A DNA stretch of 64,000 nt from Gimesia aquarii. Its GTDB lineage: Bacteria > Planctomycetota > Planctomycetia > Planctomycetales > Planctomycetaceae. Each line of letters begins with the position of its first letter. Positions within the stretch are counted from its first letter, which is position 1. Made by a program: the position numbers and the translations under genes. Shown here piece by piece: positions 9,998-21,400 of the stretch. The stretch lies in contig NZ_CP037422.1 in the NCBI RefSeq assembly GCF_007748175.1, positions 3,168,020-3,232,019 of the forward strand. Reading direction: 5' to 3'. The notes under the pieces were generated by a model. It saw only the letters and a list, made by a program, of their open reading frames with translations. It searched no databases and was not told where the DNA came from.

Positions 9998-10984
9998 ATG
10001 ACTATGAATATTGATCATGAGTACCGAACAGACATTTCAAACGGCTGGACCCGTAAGCATATTTTAGGATTGCAGGACCTTTCTAAAGACGAACTCAATA
10101 TCATCCTTAATCAAGCATCGGAATTTAAACGTTTAGCCGCGATTGGTGAAACCAAACTCACTCCCTTGTCAGGTACCGTTGTCGCTAACTTATTCTTCGA
10201 GCCTTCAACAAGGACTCGGGTCAGTTTTGGGCTCGCAGCAAAACGACTAAGTGCAGATACTGTCGACTTTTCCTCCTCAGGAAGCAGTCTTTCTAAAGGG
10301 GAAAGCTTCGTCGACACTGCCAAAACGATCGAAGCAATGGGAGTCTCTTATGTTGTCGTCAGACATAAAACCCCCGGCGCCCCGCAACTGCTGGCTCAAC
10401 ACCTCGACGCAAATATTCTAAATGCGGGAGATGGTACTCACGAACATCCGACTCAAGCATTACTTGATATTTTCACGATTCGGGAGCACTTCGGCAAAAT
10501 TGAAGGACTTACAGTGACTCTGGTCGGCGATATTCTTCACAGCAGAGTCGCACGTTCCAATATTTGGGGGCTTAAGAAACTAGGCGCGCATGTCATTGTC
10601 TGTGGGCCAACCACTCTCATTCCCAGTGAAATTTCTAACCTGGGTGTTGAAGTTTCAAATAATCTTGATGATGTCATCAGCAGAACTGACTGCCTGAATT
10701 TACTGAGGATCCAGTTTGAGCGACAGCGAGGACATTTTTTCCCATCCATACGTGAGTACGCACATCTATTCGGCATGAATAAACAAAGAATCAACAAAGC
10801 CAAAGAGGATGTTCTCATCCTGGCACCTGGCCCCATCAACCGAGGTGTTGAAATCACTCCTGATGTAGCTGATGGCCCTCATTCAGTTATTCTGGGACAA
10901 GTCAGTAATGGTTTAATCATCCGCATGGCCTGTCTTTATCTTCTTCATCTACAGCGTACTGCTTCCTTGGGGATACCGGGATGA
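9998..10984 (+). CDS. pyrB: Aspartate carbamoyltransferase catalytic chain
   Basis: Catalyses carbamoyl phosphate + aspartate to carbamoyl aspartate, the committed step of pyrimidine synthesis. The carbamoyl-phosphate site [11 protein letters not shown] is intact, as is the [12 protein letters not shown] signature, and the aspartate-side loop contains [11 protein letters not shown]. ATGs at 9998 and 10004 are both possible (328 or 326 aa); a TTG at 9971 is less likely. The protein is longer at the N-terminus than the roughly 310-aa E. coli/Bacillus enzyme, as in class A enzymes that assemble with a dihydroorotase-like partner. No pyrI regulatory chain is seen. Its stop overlaps the start of the next gene (ATGA), so the two are translationally coupled. 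Confidence 0.93.
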   Translation: MTMNIDHEYRTDISNGWTRKHILGLQDLSKDELNIILNQASEFKRLAAIGETKLTPLSGTVVANLFFEPSTRTRVSFGLAAKRLSADTVDFSSSGSSLSKGESFVDTAKTIEAMGVSYVVVRHKTPGAPQLLAQHLDANILNAGDGTHEHPTQALLDIFTIREHFGKIEGLTVTLVGDILHSRVARSNIWGLKKLGAHVIVCGPTTLIPSEISNLGVEVSNNLDDVISRTDCLNLLRIQFERQRGHFFPSIREYAHLFGMNKQRINKAKEDVLILAPGPINRGVEITPDVADGPHSVILGQVSNGLIIRMACLYLLHLQRTASLGIPG

Positions 10985-12261
10985 AATCAATCCTCATCAA
11001 AAATGGCCACATTGTCGATCCATCGCAAAACCTTGATCAACAGGCAAATTTGCTGATTGAAGATAGCAAAATCAAAGGTCTTTGTGATGAAACAACGACT
11101 GCCGATGAAGTCATCGATGCTTCTGGTCTTATTGTCAGTCCGGGTTTCATTGATATCCATGTTTCATTATGTGAACCTGGTTTTGAAGAAGACGAAACAA
11201 TCGAAAGTGGTACTGCAGCCGCTTTGGCTGGCGGCGTCACTTCGCTGGGTTGTATGCCCAATACCTCTCCTGTTGTGGATGATCGTTCTTCTGCCGAATT
11301 CATTCTCCTTCAAGCTGCCCGCGCTGCCAATTGCCATGTCTTCCCTCTGGGTGCTGTCACCAAAAATCACGAGGGGAAAGAACTCGCCGAAATCGGACAA
11401 CTTGTAGCCGGCAAAGCAGTTGGATTCACAGATGCAGATCAACCGATTGAAAATGCAGAGATCATGCGATGTGCTTTACAATATACACGCATGTTTGATC
11501 GCCCGATACTGAATCGTGCTCAGGTCCCTGAACTGGCCGAGAAAGGACAAATGCACGAAGGGTTCCATTCAACTGTACTGGGATTAAAAGGAATTCCAGC
11601 GGCTGCAGAAGAAATTATGGTGAATCGCGATATTGCACTCGCTGAATTGACTCGTGGGCGCATTCATCTGATGTGTATTTCTACACAAAATAGTGTGTCA
11701 CAAATTCGACGAGCCAAACAAAAAGATATTCATGTCACCGCAGATGTGACTCCTCATCATTTAACGTTAACAGATCAGATGTTGGAGACATATGACCCCC
11801 ATTATAAGGTTCTGCCTCCACTACGTTCGCAGGAACACATCGATGCTCTGATTGAAGGATTAAAAGATGGTACCATCGATGCTATCTGTTCGGACCACAC
11901 ACCGCATGCTTCAGAGAAAAAGACTGATGAAATTATAGGAGCAGATTTTGGAATCATCGGCCTGGAAACCTTGCTTCCTGTTTGTTTGCAGAGTCTCATT
12001 ACCCCAGGACATTTAACATGGTCTGAATTGATTAGGAAATTGACTTGCGGTCCAGCTAAAATCTTGGGACTCTCAAAGGGTACGCTGGCAGAGGGCGCTG
12101 ATGCAGATATCACACTGATTAACCCTGATATCAAATATCAGTTAGACCCTGTCAGCCTCAAATCCTCCAGTCAGAATACCCCATTTCTGGGGAAAGAACT
12201 GCAAGGCAGGGCAGAAATAGTCCTAGTTTCCGGTGAAGTCCGCTACAGAGCTGAAAAATAA
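10981..12261 (+). CDS. pyrC': Dihydroorotase-like protein, probably non-catalytic (PyrC'/PyrX type)
   Basis: Overall a clear type I dihydroorotase homologue of 426 aa (amidohydrolase fold; [46 protein letters not shown]). The active-site residues are largely missing. The metal motif HxHxxxPG is HVSLCEPG (second His to Ser62, substrate Arg to Cys64); the HCED motif is NRAQ (His to Asn178); the CHIST motif is MCIST (His to Cys232). Asp305 of SDH remains. Loss of several zinc ligands matches the inactive subunits that support aspartate transcarbamoylase assembly in pseudomonads. The 4-bp overlap with pyrB fits that partnership. A catalytic dihydroorotase should then exist elsewhere in the genome. 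That it is inactive is inference from residues only. Confidence 0.85.
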   Translation: MKSILIKNGHIVDPSQNLDQQANLLIEDSKIKGLCDETTTADEVIDASGLIVSPGFIDIHVSLCEPGFEEDETIESGTAAALAGGVTSLGCMPNTSPVVDDRSSAEFILLQAARAANCHVFPLGAVTKNHEGKELAEIGQLVAGKAVGFTDADQPIENAEIMRCALQYTRMFDRPILNRAQVPELAEKGQMHEGFHSTVLGLKGIPAAAEEIMVNRDIALAELTRGRIHLMCISTQNSVSQIRRAKQKDIHVTADVTPHHLTLTDQMLETYDPHYKVLPPLRSQEHIDALIEGLKDGTIDAICSDHTPHASEKKTDEIIGADFGIIGLETLLPVCLQSLITPGHLTWSELIRKLTCGPAKILGLSKGTLAEGADADITLINPDIKYQLDPVSLKSSSQNTPFLGKELQGRAEIVLVSGEVRYRAEK

Positions 12262-12543
12262 TAATCTTCGTTACACAAAATGATCGAAGTTGACGTTCCT
12301 CACTGTATCACCGACAATATAAGCAGATTAAATCTAAAGTATTCTGGCTATTTGCTTTACTCTAAATAAGTCTGCATTAAATTATTTATTAAAAGATTCC
12401 TCTTTTGTGTCGTATGAGAGATACAATAGTGAGAGATTCTTTACGCAAACTTATCTATTTATTTGAAGTGATTGAGCCTGAACCAGAAAATCAGATAATA
12501 AAAGATCCCATGCCTCTTTTATGACGGGACAAAAGAATTAATT

Positions 12544-13404
12544 ATGCCAACCAGATCATTGAATTCTGAAATTCATCTCAAAAATAGCAGCGCCCCAGTC
12601 ATTTTGTTATTGATCACAATCTTCTTATTAAATGGTTGTGGATCTGAGACATATGAGCAAAGACTGAAGGAAACAGTTAAGTATTTTGAATATGTTGACG
12701 TACGGAATCAGGCGTTATCTGGAATCTGGTCTGCACCAACGATCAAAATGAGAATACCAATTGAGTTCACGCAACTTGAAGCACCTAAAAAAGCTCCTGT
12801 GACAACTTCTGAAGAGGCTCCTCCTGAAGAAACCTCACCAGAAACAGTAGAAACAATCGACACCAGACAACCTGATTATATTGATCTCGAATTACCTGGG
12901 CTGGAAGGTGCGTGGCGTGGCGAAGTTCCTGTTGATTTGGATAATGAAATTGTTGACCGTCCCGCCTATCTTTATGTTCTCAGTAACAATTACCTGATAA
13001 AAGAAAAGAACATGGATGAAGCATCCGACTTTCATAATAAAGTTCTAGGTGCAATCGCAGGTACATTTAACCAATTCTTAAATCCTGATAACCAATTCTT
13101 AAATCTTGAAGAATTTACCTCTGAACGATTTCCGCAAGGAAAGGGTTATACCAAAGCCAAATCTTTTTTAGTGGGTAAATTCGAACCAGAAACACAAATT
13201 GAGGGCGTTGATTACCAATTTCGAATTTATCTGGACGAATCAGAAAAAAACCAAGTTGTGATCCTGCTTGTGATACCTAAAAATATATCGCGTGGATCAA
13301 AATTGAATGAGCATATGGACTACAGCCTGGAAACCGTCGATATCACATCACCTCAAAACTCAAGGGGTGGACAGAATTCATCATCAGGACGGTCTAGTTT
13401 TTAA
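12544..13404 (+). CDS. Hypothetical lipoprotein
   Basis: A 286-aa protein with a long N-terminal signal ending in the lipobox LLNGC, so probably anchored in a membrane. A Pro/Glu/Thr-rich linker (about residues 78-112) precedes a soluble domain of unknown family that contains LPGLEGAWRGEVPVDLD. A 21-bp in-frame tandem duplication (13069-13110) gives a doubled NQFLNPD/NQFLNLE. The C-terminus is Ser/Gly/Asn-rich. The gene precedes the BatA-like gene by 89 bp on the same strand and could be part of that operon. Function unknown. Confidence 0.8.
   Translation: MPTRSLNSEIHLKNSSAPVILLLITIFLLNGCGSETYEQRLKETVKYFEYVDVRNQALSGIWSAPTIKMRIPIEFTQLEAPKKAPVTTSEEAPPEETSPETVETIDTRQPDYIDLELPGLEGAWRGEVPVDLDNEIVDRPAYLYVLSNNYLIKEKNMDEASDFHNKVLGAIAGTFNQFLNPDNQFLNLEEFTSERFPQGKGYTKAKSFLVGKFEPETQIEGVDYQFRIYLDESEKNQVVILLVIPKNISRGSKLNEHMDYSLETVDITSPQNSRGGQNSSSGRSSF
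13069..13110 (+). repeat. 21-bp in-frame tandem duplication
   Basis: Two adjacent 21-bp units (13069-13089 and 13090-13110) differ at 2 positions by eye. They encode NQFLNPD followed by NQFLNLE, which suggests a recent slippage event. Confidence 0.8.
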
Positions 13405-13493
13405 CCTGAGTCACGAATTTCGCTCACTGTAACCTGAATACTGTAAACTGAATTAAGTATATTTTTGATCTGAAGATTGAACTAACTGGATAG

Positions 13494-15980
13494 ATGTCAT
13501 TAATACACCCTGGTTTATTATTTGGAATCGCTCTCGCAATCATCCCGATCATTTTGCATTTCCTGCTTCGCTCTAAACCTAAGAAAATCATTTTTCCTGC
13601 TTTAGCCTTACTCCAACGCCGTAAAATCCAAAACTCGCGTAGACTGAAATTACGGCATTTGTGGTTATTGTTACTAAGAATACTGATCATTATCGCAATT
13701 GTGATTGCACTGTCTAGACCTTCACTTCCACCTGCCAACTATAGTTTTTCAACATACGAATTGGTGATGCTGATAACCATCATCGTTATCGCGCTACTGT
13801 CATATACTGGCCTAATCCGATATTTTCAACAACACTCTGTCTCTCAACAAACTTTGAATACTCAGCGTACTTATCTGCGAGGTGGAGTCGGATTAGCGAC
13901 CTTTTTGTTGTTGTTATTATTTGTTTTTTGGCCGTATCAGCGCCGAATTTTTGCAGAAATATCAGAGCCGTTACCTGCTGTTTCAGAGAACATTCCTGTC
14001 ACAGCCATATTTCTGTTTGATACCAGTCTCAGTATGGATTACCGACAGGAAAATCAATCTCGCCTGGATCAAGCAAAAGAAATTGCTGGCCAACACCTAA
14101 GCAATTTGCCAGCGCAAAGTAGAGTTTCAGTGCTAAGCAGCAGCAGCGAAGATATCTCACCCTACCAATCAGACTTATCAGCAGTTCAATCCAGAATCAA
14201 AGCCCTCAAAACATCTGCCTATTCATTATTCCTGGACAATCGTTTGCGCACAGCAATCAACCGTCAGGAAGATGATTTAAAACGTAGCCAAAATGAGCAG
14301 ACAGGGTCACAAACAGAATCGTCTGGATCAAGTCAATATGTACGAGAAATTTATCTATATACAGATCTAGCACGATCTGCATGGAGAAGTCAGCCTTCAC
14401 AATTAATGAAACAGCAACTGGAAAAACTGAAGTGGCTGGGCATTTATATCATTGATGTCGGTGTTACCAACCCACAAAACATTGGCATTTCACAAATCCG
14501 ACTCTCCCGCGAGTCAGTTACGCTCGGAAATTCTGTGACTTTAAAAACGGAAATCGTTTCTTCCGGAATCACTGCAGAAAATACGATCCTCGAATTATTC
14601 ACTCAAAATGAAAAAGGACAATTGATCAAACGCGATCAACGACCACTCTCAACAATCGCTTCTTCGGAGAATAGGGACAATGGTAACAACGCTGGCTTAA
14701 ATCAGGGAGCGCAATTGGAAATGAGCCTTTCAAATATTGATCAGTCAGTCACTCAGGGGGAAGTACGCATCACCTCGTCAGACCCATATTTGCCAGATGA
14801 CGTTCGCTATTTCACGATCGTAGCAGAGCCACCACCTCATATTTTGATTGTCAGTCCAGATCAAAACTCCGCAAGTTTATGGAGTAATGTATTGGCACCT
14901 GAAAAACTGGTTGCTTTGAATAAAAATCGATACCTCTGCAAAGTTGCTTCTCTTAATGAAATCGAATCGATTCCGCTTGAAGAGTTTGCAGCTGTCTATT
15001 TAATCAATGTATCGAGTTTATCGGTAACAAGCTGGCAACAGTTGACAAAATATGCTCAAAAAGGAGGGGGCGTTTGCTTTATCTTAGGAAGTGACGGAAA
15101 TTCACCAGAGTCTATGATTGTCTCCTTCAATTCGGAAGCAGCTCAGAAATTACTTCCCATCGAATTACTCGGATCTTTGAAATTCATCCCACCTGAATTT
15201 TTAGACCTGGAGAACAATAAACACTCACTATTTTCTTATTTTCAAGATCTGGGCGGGACAGGTGAACTTGCTTCCATGGAAATCTCTCGCTTCTGGCGTG
15301 TCAGTCCTACCAAGCGAGGGCAGGTGATTGCACACTATACCGATTCCCGAAATTCCCCTGCAATTGTTGAACAGTCTCTGGGGAGGGGGAAAGTGATCGC
15401 ATTAACAACCGGTATTGACGCAAAAGGCTGGAGTCAGTTTTTGTTTGCACGCTGGGCTTATCTGGCATTCGCCGATCAATTGACCCGATACCTGATACAT
15501 ACAAGATCCAATCGCACAAACTATCTTGCAGGTGAAGTGGCCAGTTATCAATGGCCTGCATCCGCGAATCCCCCGGTTTCATTTCTATTAAGAACTCCCG
15601 ATTTAAAGCAACTTCCGATTACAGTCGAGCAAGGAAAATCGTCCGTGTTAATCCCTGACACGACGGCTATGGGTCATTATCAACTCATTAACAACTCCAA
15701 TAATCAAACTCGTTTAGCAACAGGGTTCAGCGTTAATGTGTCCGCCAGGGAAAGCAATTTTCAACCGATATCCGTTGAAGAACTTAACCAATTTTTGGGT
15801 GAAGGACGCTATAGTCTCTCACGTGATATGGAAGGGCTTAAACGAACCATTCGTAGCGAACGACTGGGTGTGGAAATTTTTCCTATGTTAGCGGCGTTAC
15901 TTTTAATCGTTTTCTGTCTGGAACATTTCACAGCAAACTACTTTTACGCAATTGACCAACCAGCGGAAGCTTCTTCCTGA
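13494..15980 (+). CDS. BatA-like membrane protein with von Willebrand A domain
   Basis: The N-terminus matches the BatA N-terminal domain: MSLIHPGLLFGIALAIIPII followed by HFLLRSKPKKIIFPAL and a second hydrophobic span (LWLLLLRILIIIAIVIAL). Two more spans lie at about residues 87-105 and 128-146. A von Willebrand A domain follows with the MIDAS motif DTSLS in FLFDTSLSMDYR. The middle is Ig/CARDB-like, then an amidotransferase-like alpha/beta region (GGGVCFILGSDG), and a final membrane span near the C-terminus. 828 aa. Such proteins usually sit with MoxR ATPase and DUF58 genes, but neither is in this window. Metal-ion binding and a chaperone-like or envelope-stress role are inferred from the family. 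Confidence 0.83.
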   Translation: MSLIHPGLLFGIALAIIPIILHFLLRSKPKKIIFPALALLQRRKIQNSRRLKLRHLWLLLLRILIIIAIVIALSRPSLPPANYSFSTYELVMLITIIVIALLSYTGLIRYFQQHSVSQQTLNTQRTYLRGGVGLATFLLLLLFVFWPYQRRIFAEISEPLPAVSENIPVTAIFLFDTSLSMDYRQENQSRLDQAKEIAGQHLSNLPAQSRVSVLSSSSEDISPYQSDLSAVQSRIKALKTSAYSLFLDNRLRTAINRQEDDLKRSQNEQTGSQTESSGSSQYVREIYLYTDLARSAWRSQPSQLMKQQLEKLKWLGIYIIDVGVTNPQNIGISQIRLSRESVTLGNSVTLKTEIVSSGITAENTILELFTQNEKGQLIKRDQRPLSTIASSENRDNGNNAGLNQGAQLEMSLSNIDQSVTQGEVRITSSDPYLPDDVRYFTIVAEPPPHILIVSPDQNSASLWSNVLAPEKLVALNKNRYLCKVASLNEIESIPLEEFAAVYLINVSSLSVTSWQQLTKYAQKGGGVCFILGSDGNSPESMIVSFNSEAAQKLLPIELLGSLKFIPPEFLDLENNKHSLFSYFQDLGGTGELASMEISRFWRVSPTKRGQVIAHYTDSRNSPAIVEQSLGRGKVIALTTGIDAKGWSQFLFARWAYLAFADQLTRYLIHTRSNRTNYLAGEVASYQWPASANPPVSFLLRTPDLKQLPITVEQGKSSVLIPDTTAMGHYQLINNSNNQTRLATGFSVNVSARESNFQPISVEELNQFLGEGRYSLSRDMEGLKRTIRSERLGVEIFPMLAALLLIVFCLEHFTANYFYAIDQPAEASS

Positions 15981-16029
15981 AATAAAAAAGCATGCTTTTT
16001 ATCACTTTTTCATTGATTTCAAGAACGTT

Positions 16030-18309
16030 ATGAAACCAATATTTGAACCAATCTGGTCCTGGCCGACGATGATTCTGATCATCATCGCATTGATCTTACT
16101 GGTTCTCCAAACATATCCCAAACGAGTCAAACACTTATCTCCCGTACTTCGTCGATCGCTGATTGCAATGCGGTTACTCACTGTATCGATGCTTGTATTT
16201 ATGTTGTTACGCCCCGCAATCGAGTTGACAGATAAATCAAAAAAACAGTCCTGGCTTTATATCCTGGCAGATGCCAGCCGTAGCATGCAGACTGCCGATG
16301 GCCCAGGTAGCACAACACGACGAAACGAATTAGTAAAAACTCTGAATTCTGTAAATAAACTATTTGAAAACATGGAACCCAATATTGGCATTAAGAGATT
16401 TAACTTTTCCAAAGAGCTTATGCCAGTTGAAGTATTTACTGAAGAGTCTAACGGAGAACAAACCGCCATTGGTTATTCACTGGAAACTATTGCAGCTCAA
16501 TTACAACAGGAACATCTTGTCGGACTCCTGTTGCTTTCAGATGGAGCAGAGCGGGCACTCCCTCCATACGACATTGATGTAAGATCACGGGCCAGCTTTT
16601 TTGGTGATTCAGGGATTCCGATTTATACAATTGGCTTTGGATCATCAAGTCTGCAAGATACAACATTGGATTTGGTTCTGGAAAGTTTGGTGATCGATCC
16701 AGTCGTGTTCGAAAAAAAAACCACACCGATCAGCGTGAAAGTTCGTAGCTTGGGCGCTGCCAATCGTGATCTGACAGTGCGCCTTTTAGTGGAAGACCGT
16801 ACTGGCAAGAAAAATGGTGAAGCTGGTAAAATGATACCTGCTCCTGCCTACAGCAATTCCCGTGTAGCAACACAAATTCATCCCACCCAGAATAATGAAC
16901 TCAGTACAGTTGAACTTTTCTGGACGCCTGAAATTCCTGGGGAATATAAAATTGCCGTTGAAGTCGTTCCTTTGGAAGGAGAAATCAAACAAACCAATAA
17001 CCGCCTGGAGACCATTGTTACCGTTCAAAAAGGTGGCATACAAGTTGTTTATTTTGACTCTCTACGTCCAGAACAAAAATTCATTCGCTCCTTAAACGAC
17101 CCCAAAATACAACTGGATTATATTCCTCTCGGAAGCGGCTTTTCTGATAATCAAAAAAAATTGCGTTCAGAACTAGTAGATTTGTCAAAGTACGATGTCT
17201 TTATCATCGGAGATGTTCCAGCCGATCTGCTAGGGGCAGCTGTCCTCAAACAGATTGCTGACCGACTCGATAAAGGAGCGGGGCTGCTGACAACCGGTGG
17301 TTACCATAGTTTCGGGCCAGGTGGTTACGCGAATACACCGTTAGATAATTTTATTCCTGTAGAAATGCGTCCCAGTGAAAAGCAGACGGGAAATACGATT
17401 GCAAAAGATCTACATTATTTTCAGGACCTAAAAATGGTACCGACAGCTCTCGGGCTCAGACGATATGTGATGCAATTGGATAGTTCCACAACCAATAACC
17501 AGCAAAAATGGAATTCACTGGCTCCATTGAAAGGAGCCAATCGACTAAGGAAAAAGCATGATCTGGTTGAAGTCCTGGCACAATCGGCGGGAAACGAAGC
17601 GGTTCCACTCCTCTTTGCTTATGAAGTAGGACAGACGCGCATCATGGCCTTTGCCGGTGATACTACGTTTCAATGGTTTCTCTCAGGTAATCGGACTGAA
17701 CATGAACGATTCTGGCGTCAGATAATTCTTTGGTTAGCACATAAAGAAAATGATTCTGGTCAGACCGTTTGGGCACGTGTCTCTCCCAGAAACTTCTCAC
17801 CGGGAGCGAACGTCCCCATCCAGTTTGGAGCGAGAGATGCCGAAGGGAATCCTATTTCTGATGTTAACTTCACAGTTCAAGTGAAGAATCCCTCAGGCAA
17901 ATTTAGCAAAGTAGAATCAACGAGCACGGGAGACTCCACAGTCACTTCGTTTTCTCTCACTGAAGAGCCAGGCGACTATTGGGTCACTGTGCATGCGGAA
18001 AAAAATGGCGTCTCACTTGGATTTGATGCAACAACACGATTCATCGTTGATCCACGTGATCTCGAAATGGATAATCCGGCAGCCGATTATTCATTACTGG
18101 AAACAATCTCTTCGCTTTCTGGAGGGAGTTCGCTTCCCCCCGAAGAACTGTCAAGTTTCTTAACCCGTATGAATAAAGAGAAATCTTGGAATAGCGATCT
18201 GGTAAGATACAGGCGGATATCACTTTGGGACAACTGGTTCTTCCTGGCTTTATTTGTCGCACTCCTGACTGCAGAGTGGTTTTTAAGAAAAAATAAAGGT
18301 TTGGTTTAA
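16030..18309 (+). CDS. Membrane vWA / glutamine-amidotransferase-like protein
   Basis: The ATG at 16030 is preferred over an upstream TTG/ATG-poor extension that overlaps the BatA-like gene. Two N-terminal spans (about residues 12-30 and 45-65) are followed by a vWA-like domain with DASRS (MIDAS DxSxS), an Ig-like region (about 210-340), a class I amidotransferase-like fold (VYFDSLRPEQKFIRSL, then GAGLLTTGGYHSFGPGGY) that lacks an obvious catalytic Cys-His-Glu set, another Ig-like region, and a C-terminal span. This architecture is common beside BatA-type genes in planctomycetes. It starts 49 bp after the BatA-like gene, so they are probably co-transcribed. 759 aa. Exact role unknown. Confidence 0.8.
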   Translation: MKPIFEPIWSWPTMILIIIALILLVLQTYPKRVKHLSPVLRRSLIAMRLLTVSMLVFMLLRPAIELTDKSKKQSWLYILADASRSMQTADGPGSTTRRNELVKTLNSVNKLFENMEPNIGIKRFNFSKELMPVEVFTEESNGEQTAIGYSLETIAAQLQQEHLVGLLLLSDGAERALPPYDIDVRSRASFFGDSGIPIYTIGFGSSSLQDTTLDLVLESLVIDPVVFEKKTTPISVKVRSLGAANRDLTVRLLVEDRTGKKNGEAGKMIPAPAYSNSRVATQIHPTQNNELSTVELFWTPEIPGEYKIAVEVVPLEGEIKQTNNRLETIVTVQKGGIQVVYFDSLRPEQKFIRSLNDPKIQLDYIPLGSGFSDNQKKLRSELVDLSKYDVFIIGDVPADLLGAAVLKQIADRLDKGAGLLTTGGYHSFGPGGYANTPLDNFIPVEMRPSEKQTGNTIAKDLHYFQDLKMVPTALGLRRYVMQLDSSTTNNQQKWNSLAPLKGANRLRKKHDLVEVLAQSAGNEAVPLLFAYEVGQTRIMAFAGDTTFQWFLSGNRTEHERFWRQIILWLAHKENDSGQTVWARVSPRNFSPGANVPIQFGARDAEGNPISDVNFTVQVKNPSGKFSKVESTSTGDSTVTSFSLTEEPGDYWVTVHAEKNGVSLGFDATTRFIVDPRDLEMDNPAADYSLLETISSLSGGSSLPPEELSSFLTRMNKEKSWNSDLVRYRRISLWDNWFFLALFVALLTAEWFLRKNKGLV

Positions 18310-18343
18310 GGTATTTCTGGTGATTTGTCTATAAAACACTCTG

Positions 18344-18382
18344 AAAAATCAGGAAAAATGAATCTGGATAAAAAATCAGGAA
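18344..18382 (+). repeat. 12-bp direct repeat in the 16030-18466 gene gap
   Basis: AAAAATCAGGAA occurs at 18344-18355 and 18371-18382, 27 bp apart, about 30 bp upstream of a TATAAT. It could be a regulator-binding pair; an AT-rich coincidence is possible. Confidence 0.35.
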
Positions 18383-18412
18383 CATTAACTCCATTGCCCG
18401 CGTCGATCATCC

Positions 18413-18418
18413 TATAAT
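18413..18418 (+). promoter_or_regulatory. Candidate -10 element
   Basis: A perfect TATAAT lies 48 bp before the start of the 1181-aa gene. No good -35 box is at 16-18 bp (TTGCCC is only 13 bp away), so the call is weak. If real, the large gene has its own promoter in addition to any readthrough. Confidence 0.3.
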
Positions 18419-18465
18419 AGATATGGAAGATCACAAAGAAGATTCTACGAATCAGCAGGCTTTTT

Positions 18466-21400
18466 ATGTCAACGGCATCCAAATCATCTCAATCGACAGA
18501 GCATCGTACTGAGCACTATGCAAAGTTCGATGAATATGTGGATTATCAGATTTCAAAAACCAGTTCTAATATTAAAGCTAATGACCTGCTCACAACTGCC
18601 GTCGGAATTTCCACAATTCTGCTCGGCTATTTGCTGGTATTTGTTGTATTCGACCATTGGTTTGTTAAAGGGGGATTTGGATATATACCCCGCTTACTAA
18701 TGCTCGCAGGTGTCGTGCTAGCCTGTCTGGGCTGGGCCGTTTGGAAACTTGTCCTTCCGTATTTCAAAAAAGTCACGCAGCTTTATTCTGCACATTCTTT
18801 GGAACAGACTTCTGATAAAATGGAAGGCTCACTGCTGAATCTGATCGATTTAAAGAAGTCAGAACGCCCCGTTAATCCAGCAATTATTAATTCACTAGAA
18901 AAAAAAGCGGCATTGACACTTTCCAAAACTGATACTGACCAAGCTATCGACCGTCGTCCCTTAATGAGACTCTCTTATGCTCTGTTAGGCGTTGTAACAT
19001 TGTTATGCTTCTACGCCTTGTTTTCTCCCAAAGAAATCTGGCCCTCACTTTCAGCGGCAATGTCGTTTTCGACTCAACGAGAATTTGCCACTCAAACTCA
19101 AATCAATTCTGTAACGCCAGGTAATACAGAGGTCCTCTCTGGTAGCCAGTTAGAAGTAATTGTTGATCTACGTGGCGAAGTTCCTGAAAAGGTGACGCTC
19201 TTCTACACATCAAACGATCAAGGCAGTGTCGATGAGCCGGTTACATTGCGCTCGATGGATGATACCTTAAAACGTTATCAAGGAGTAATTGTTGGTGTAA
19301 ACGGGCGAGGTATCAGACAGGAATTGACCTATCACATCGAAGCTGGTGATGCCGTTTCTGAAGATTTTCAGGTAAAAGTCATTCAGCCTCCTTCTGCTAC
19401 CGTTCATTCTGTTCGCTATGAATATCCTAAATACATGGAGCTTTCCTCAGTTGAACAACCGGGAGGCGCCATTGATGCCTGGGAAGGCACAAAAGTTACT
19501 GTTGATGCTACAACGAATATGCCAATCAGTTCCTTTGAAGTTCTTTTCTCAGATGAAGAAAACTCGAAGTCTCTACTGGAAGAATTCAAAATAGAAAAAA
19601 CAATCAAGGACAATACAATTACGGCGTCCTGGAAACTAAAATTACGTGCTGACGGTAGCTTTCCTAACTTTTACCAGATTAAATGTCGCAACGAGGCAGG
19701 CCAAACCACGCTTTCGCCCACCGTGTATCCACTCGTAATACGTCCAGATTTACCCCCTGAAATCTCGTTGCTGTCTCCAAAACGAGATTTAAAGATGCCA
19801 GCAAATGGTACCATTCCAATCTCAGTCATCGCCGAGGATCCCGATTTTAAAATCAGGTATCTCAATCTACGAGTAGATAAGGAACAAATCCGTGTGCTCG
19901 ATAAAACATTATTTGAAGGAGCCCAAAAGAGCGTCGACCTGACTCATGACTTTGAATTAAAGCCTTTGCGACTTACTCCTGGAGAAACTGTTTTTTTATG
20001 GGTTGAAGCCCGCGATAATAAACAACCTTCAGGCAATCGTAAAAATACACCGAAAATAAAAGTTGAAATTCTGGAACCTGTTTCGAAGGAAGAAGCGCAA
20101 AAACAACTGCAGGAACAAAAACAAGAGACAGCACAGGAAAATAAAAAACAAAGTTCGAACCAAAAAAATCAAACGGAGAAGGGAAAAGGTGGAGACCCTC
20201 AATCTGGCAAAGGTTCTTCCTCTAAGATGAAGTCAGGGCAATCTGAAGGAAACAAATCGGAAAAGAGCACTGAAGAAGGAAACAAATCCAAACAAGGAAC
20301 TGACCAGGACAACCAAGATAAAAAAGAAAAGCAACAGTCAGATTCTGAAAATCCACAAAGATCAAATGAGCCTTCAACAAAACAAAACAATCAAAAATCG
20401 GAAGATAAAAAAGGATTAGACAGTACTGGTAAAGACGATCAGGAGGCGATCAAAAAGATTCTGGAACAATTGAAGAAAGAAGGAAAACAGCCTGATTCAG
20501 ATTCAAAACCAGAACAACCTGATACAGAAAAATCAGATTCAAAGAATTCATCTTCTGACCCAAATACACAGGATCAAAATTCGTCAAAACAAACTCAAAC
20601 ACCAAATCAATCGCCTTCAAAGTCTTCTGATCACTCTAAAGGAACGCCCGACGCCAAAGGTTCCGAAAATAAGAACTCTAGTGCACAACCTTCATCAAAA
20701 GGTAACGAGCCTGATAATGACCCCAAAACTAAACCGAATCAAAAGCAATCTGACCAGCCTCTGAAAGGGAAAAAAGAACCGGCTCCCCCCTCTGACAATG
20801 CAATGAAAAGTAAATCAGATGGTAACACGAAAGGGAAAGCCACTCCGAACCATGACCCCGATGCCAAACCGGAAAAAAGCAGCAACGATATTCAACGTGA
20901 CCCTAAAGAGAAGCCCGCTCTTCGTCCTGGTAAAAAAGATAATCCTGATTCCCCAAAAAACAAACGAGATTCGCAGACTCCCAAAGAAAATACATCACCA
21001 GGAAAAGCGTCTCCCTCTTCTGAAAATAAACCTCAGAAGGGAATGAGGAAGCCTGAGAATTCAAATCAAAATCCATCTCCTTCCAAGGAGCAAGAACAAT
21101 CGAACGGGACTGATAATAAGAAAAAACAAGATCAAGTCGATGGTGCTAATACCCCACCCAAAGGTAAGAACAAACCCACGGAACAAAAATCAAAACGCCC
21201 GCAGGACGGAGAAAATGGAAATAGCTCTCAAAATGATCAGGGACAAAAAGGGAGCAAACAATCAGGTAAAGGTGACTCTACAGGACAAAAGGGGAATCAA
21301 GAACAAGGAACTCAAAAAAATTCATCTGGTTCTAAACAGCCAATGAATAATCAAAAAAGTTCTCAAGGAAAGGGCTCATCCCAGAAAAACAATCAATCAG

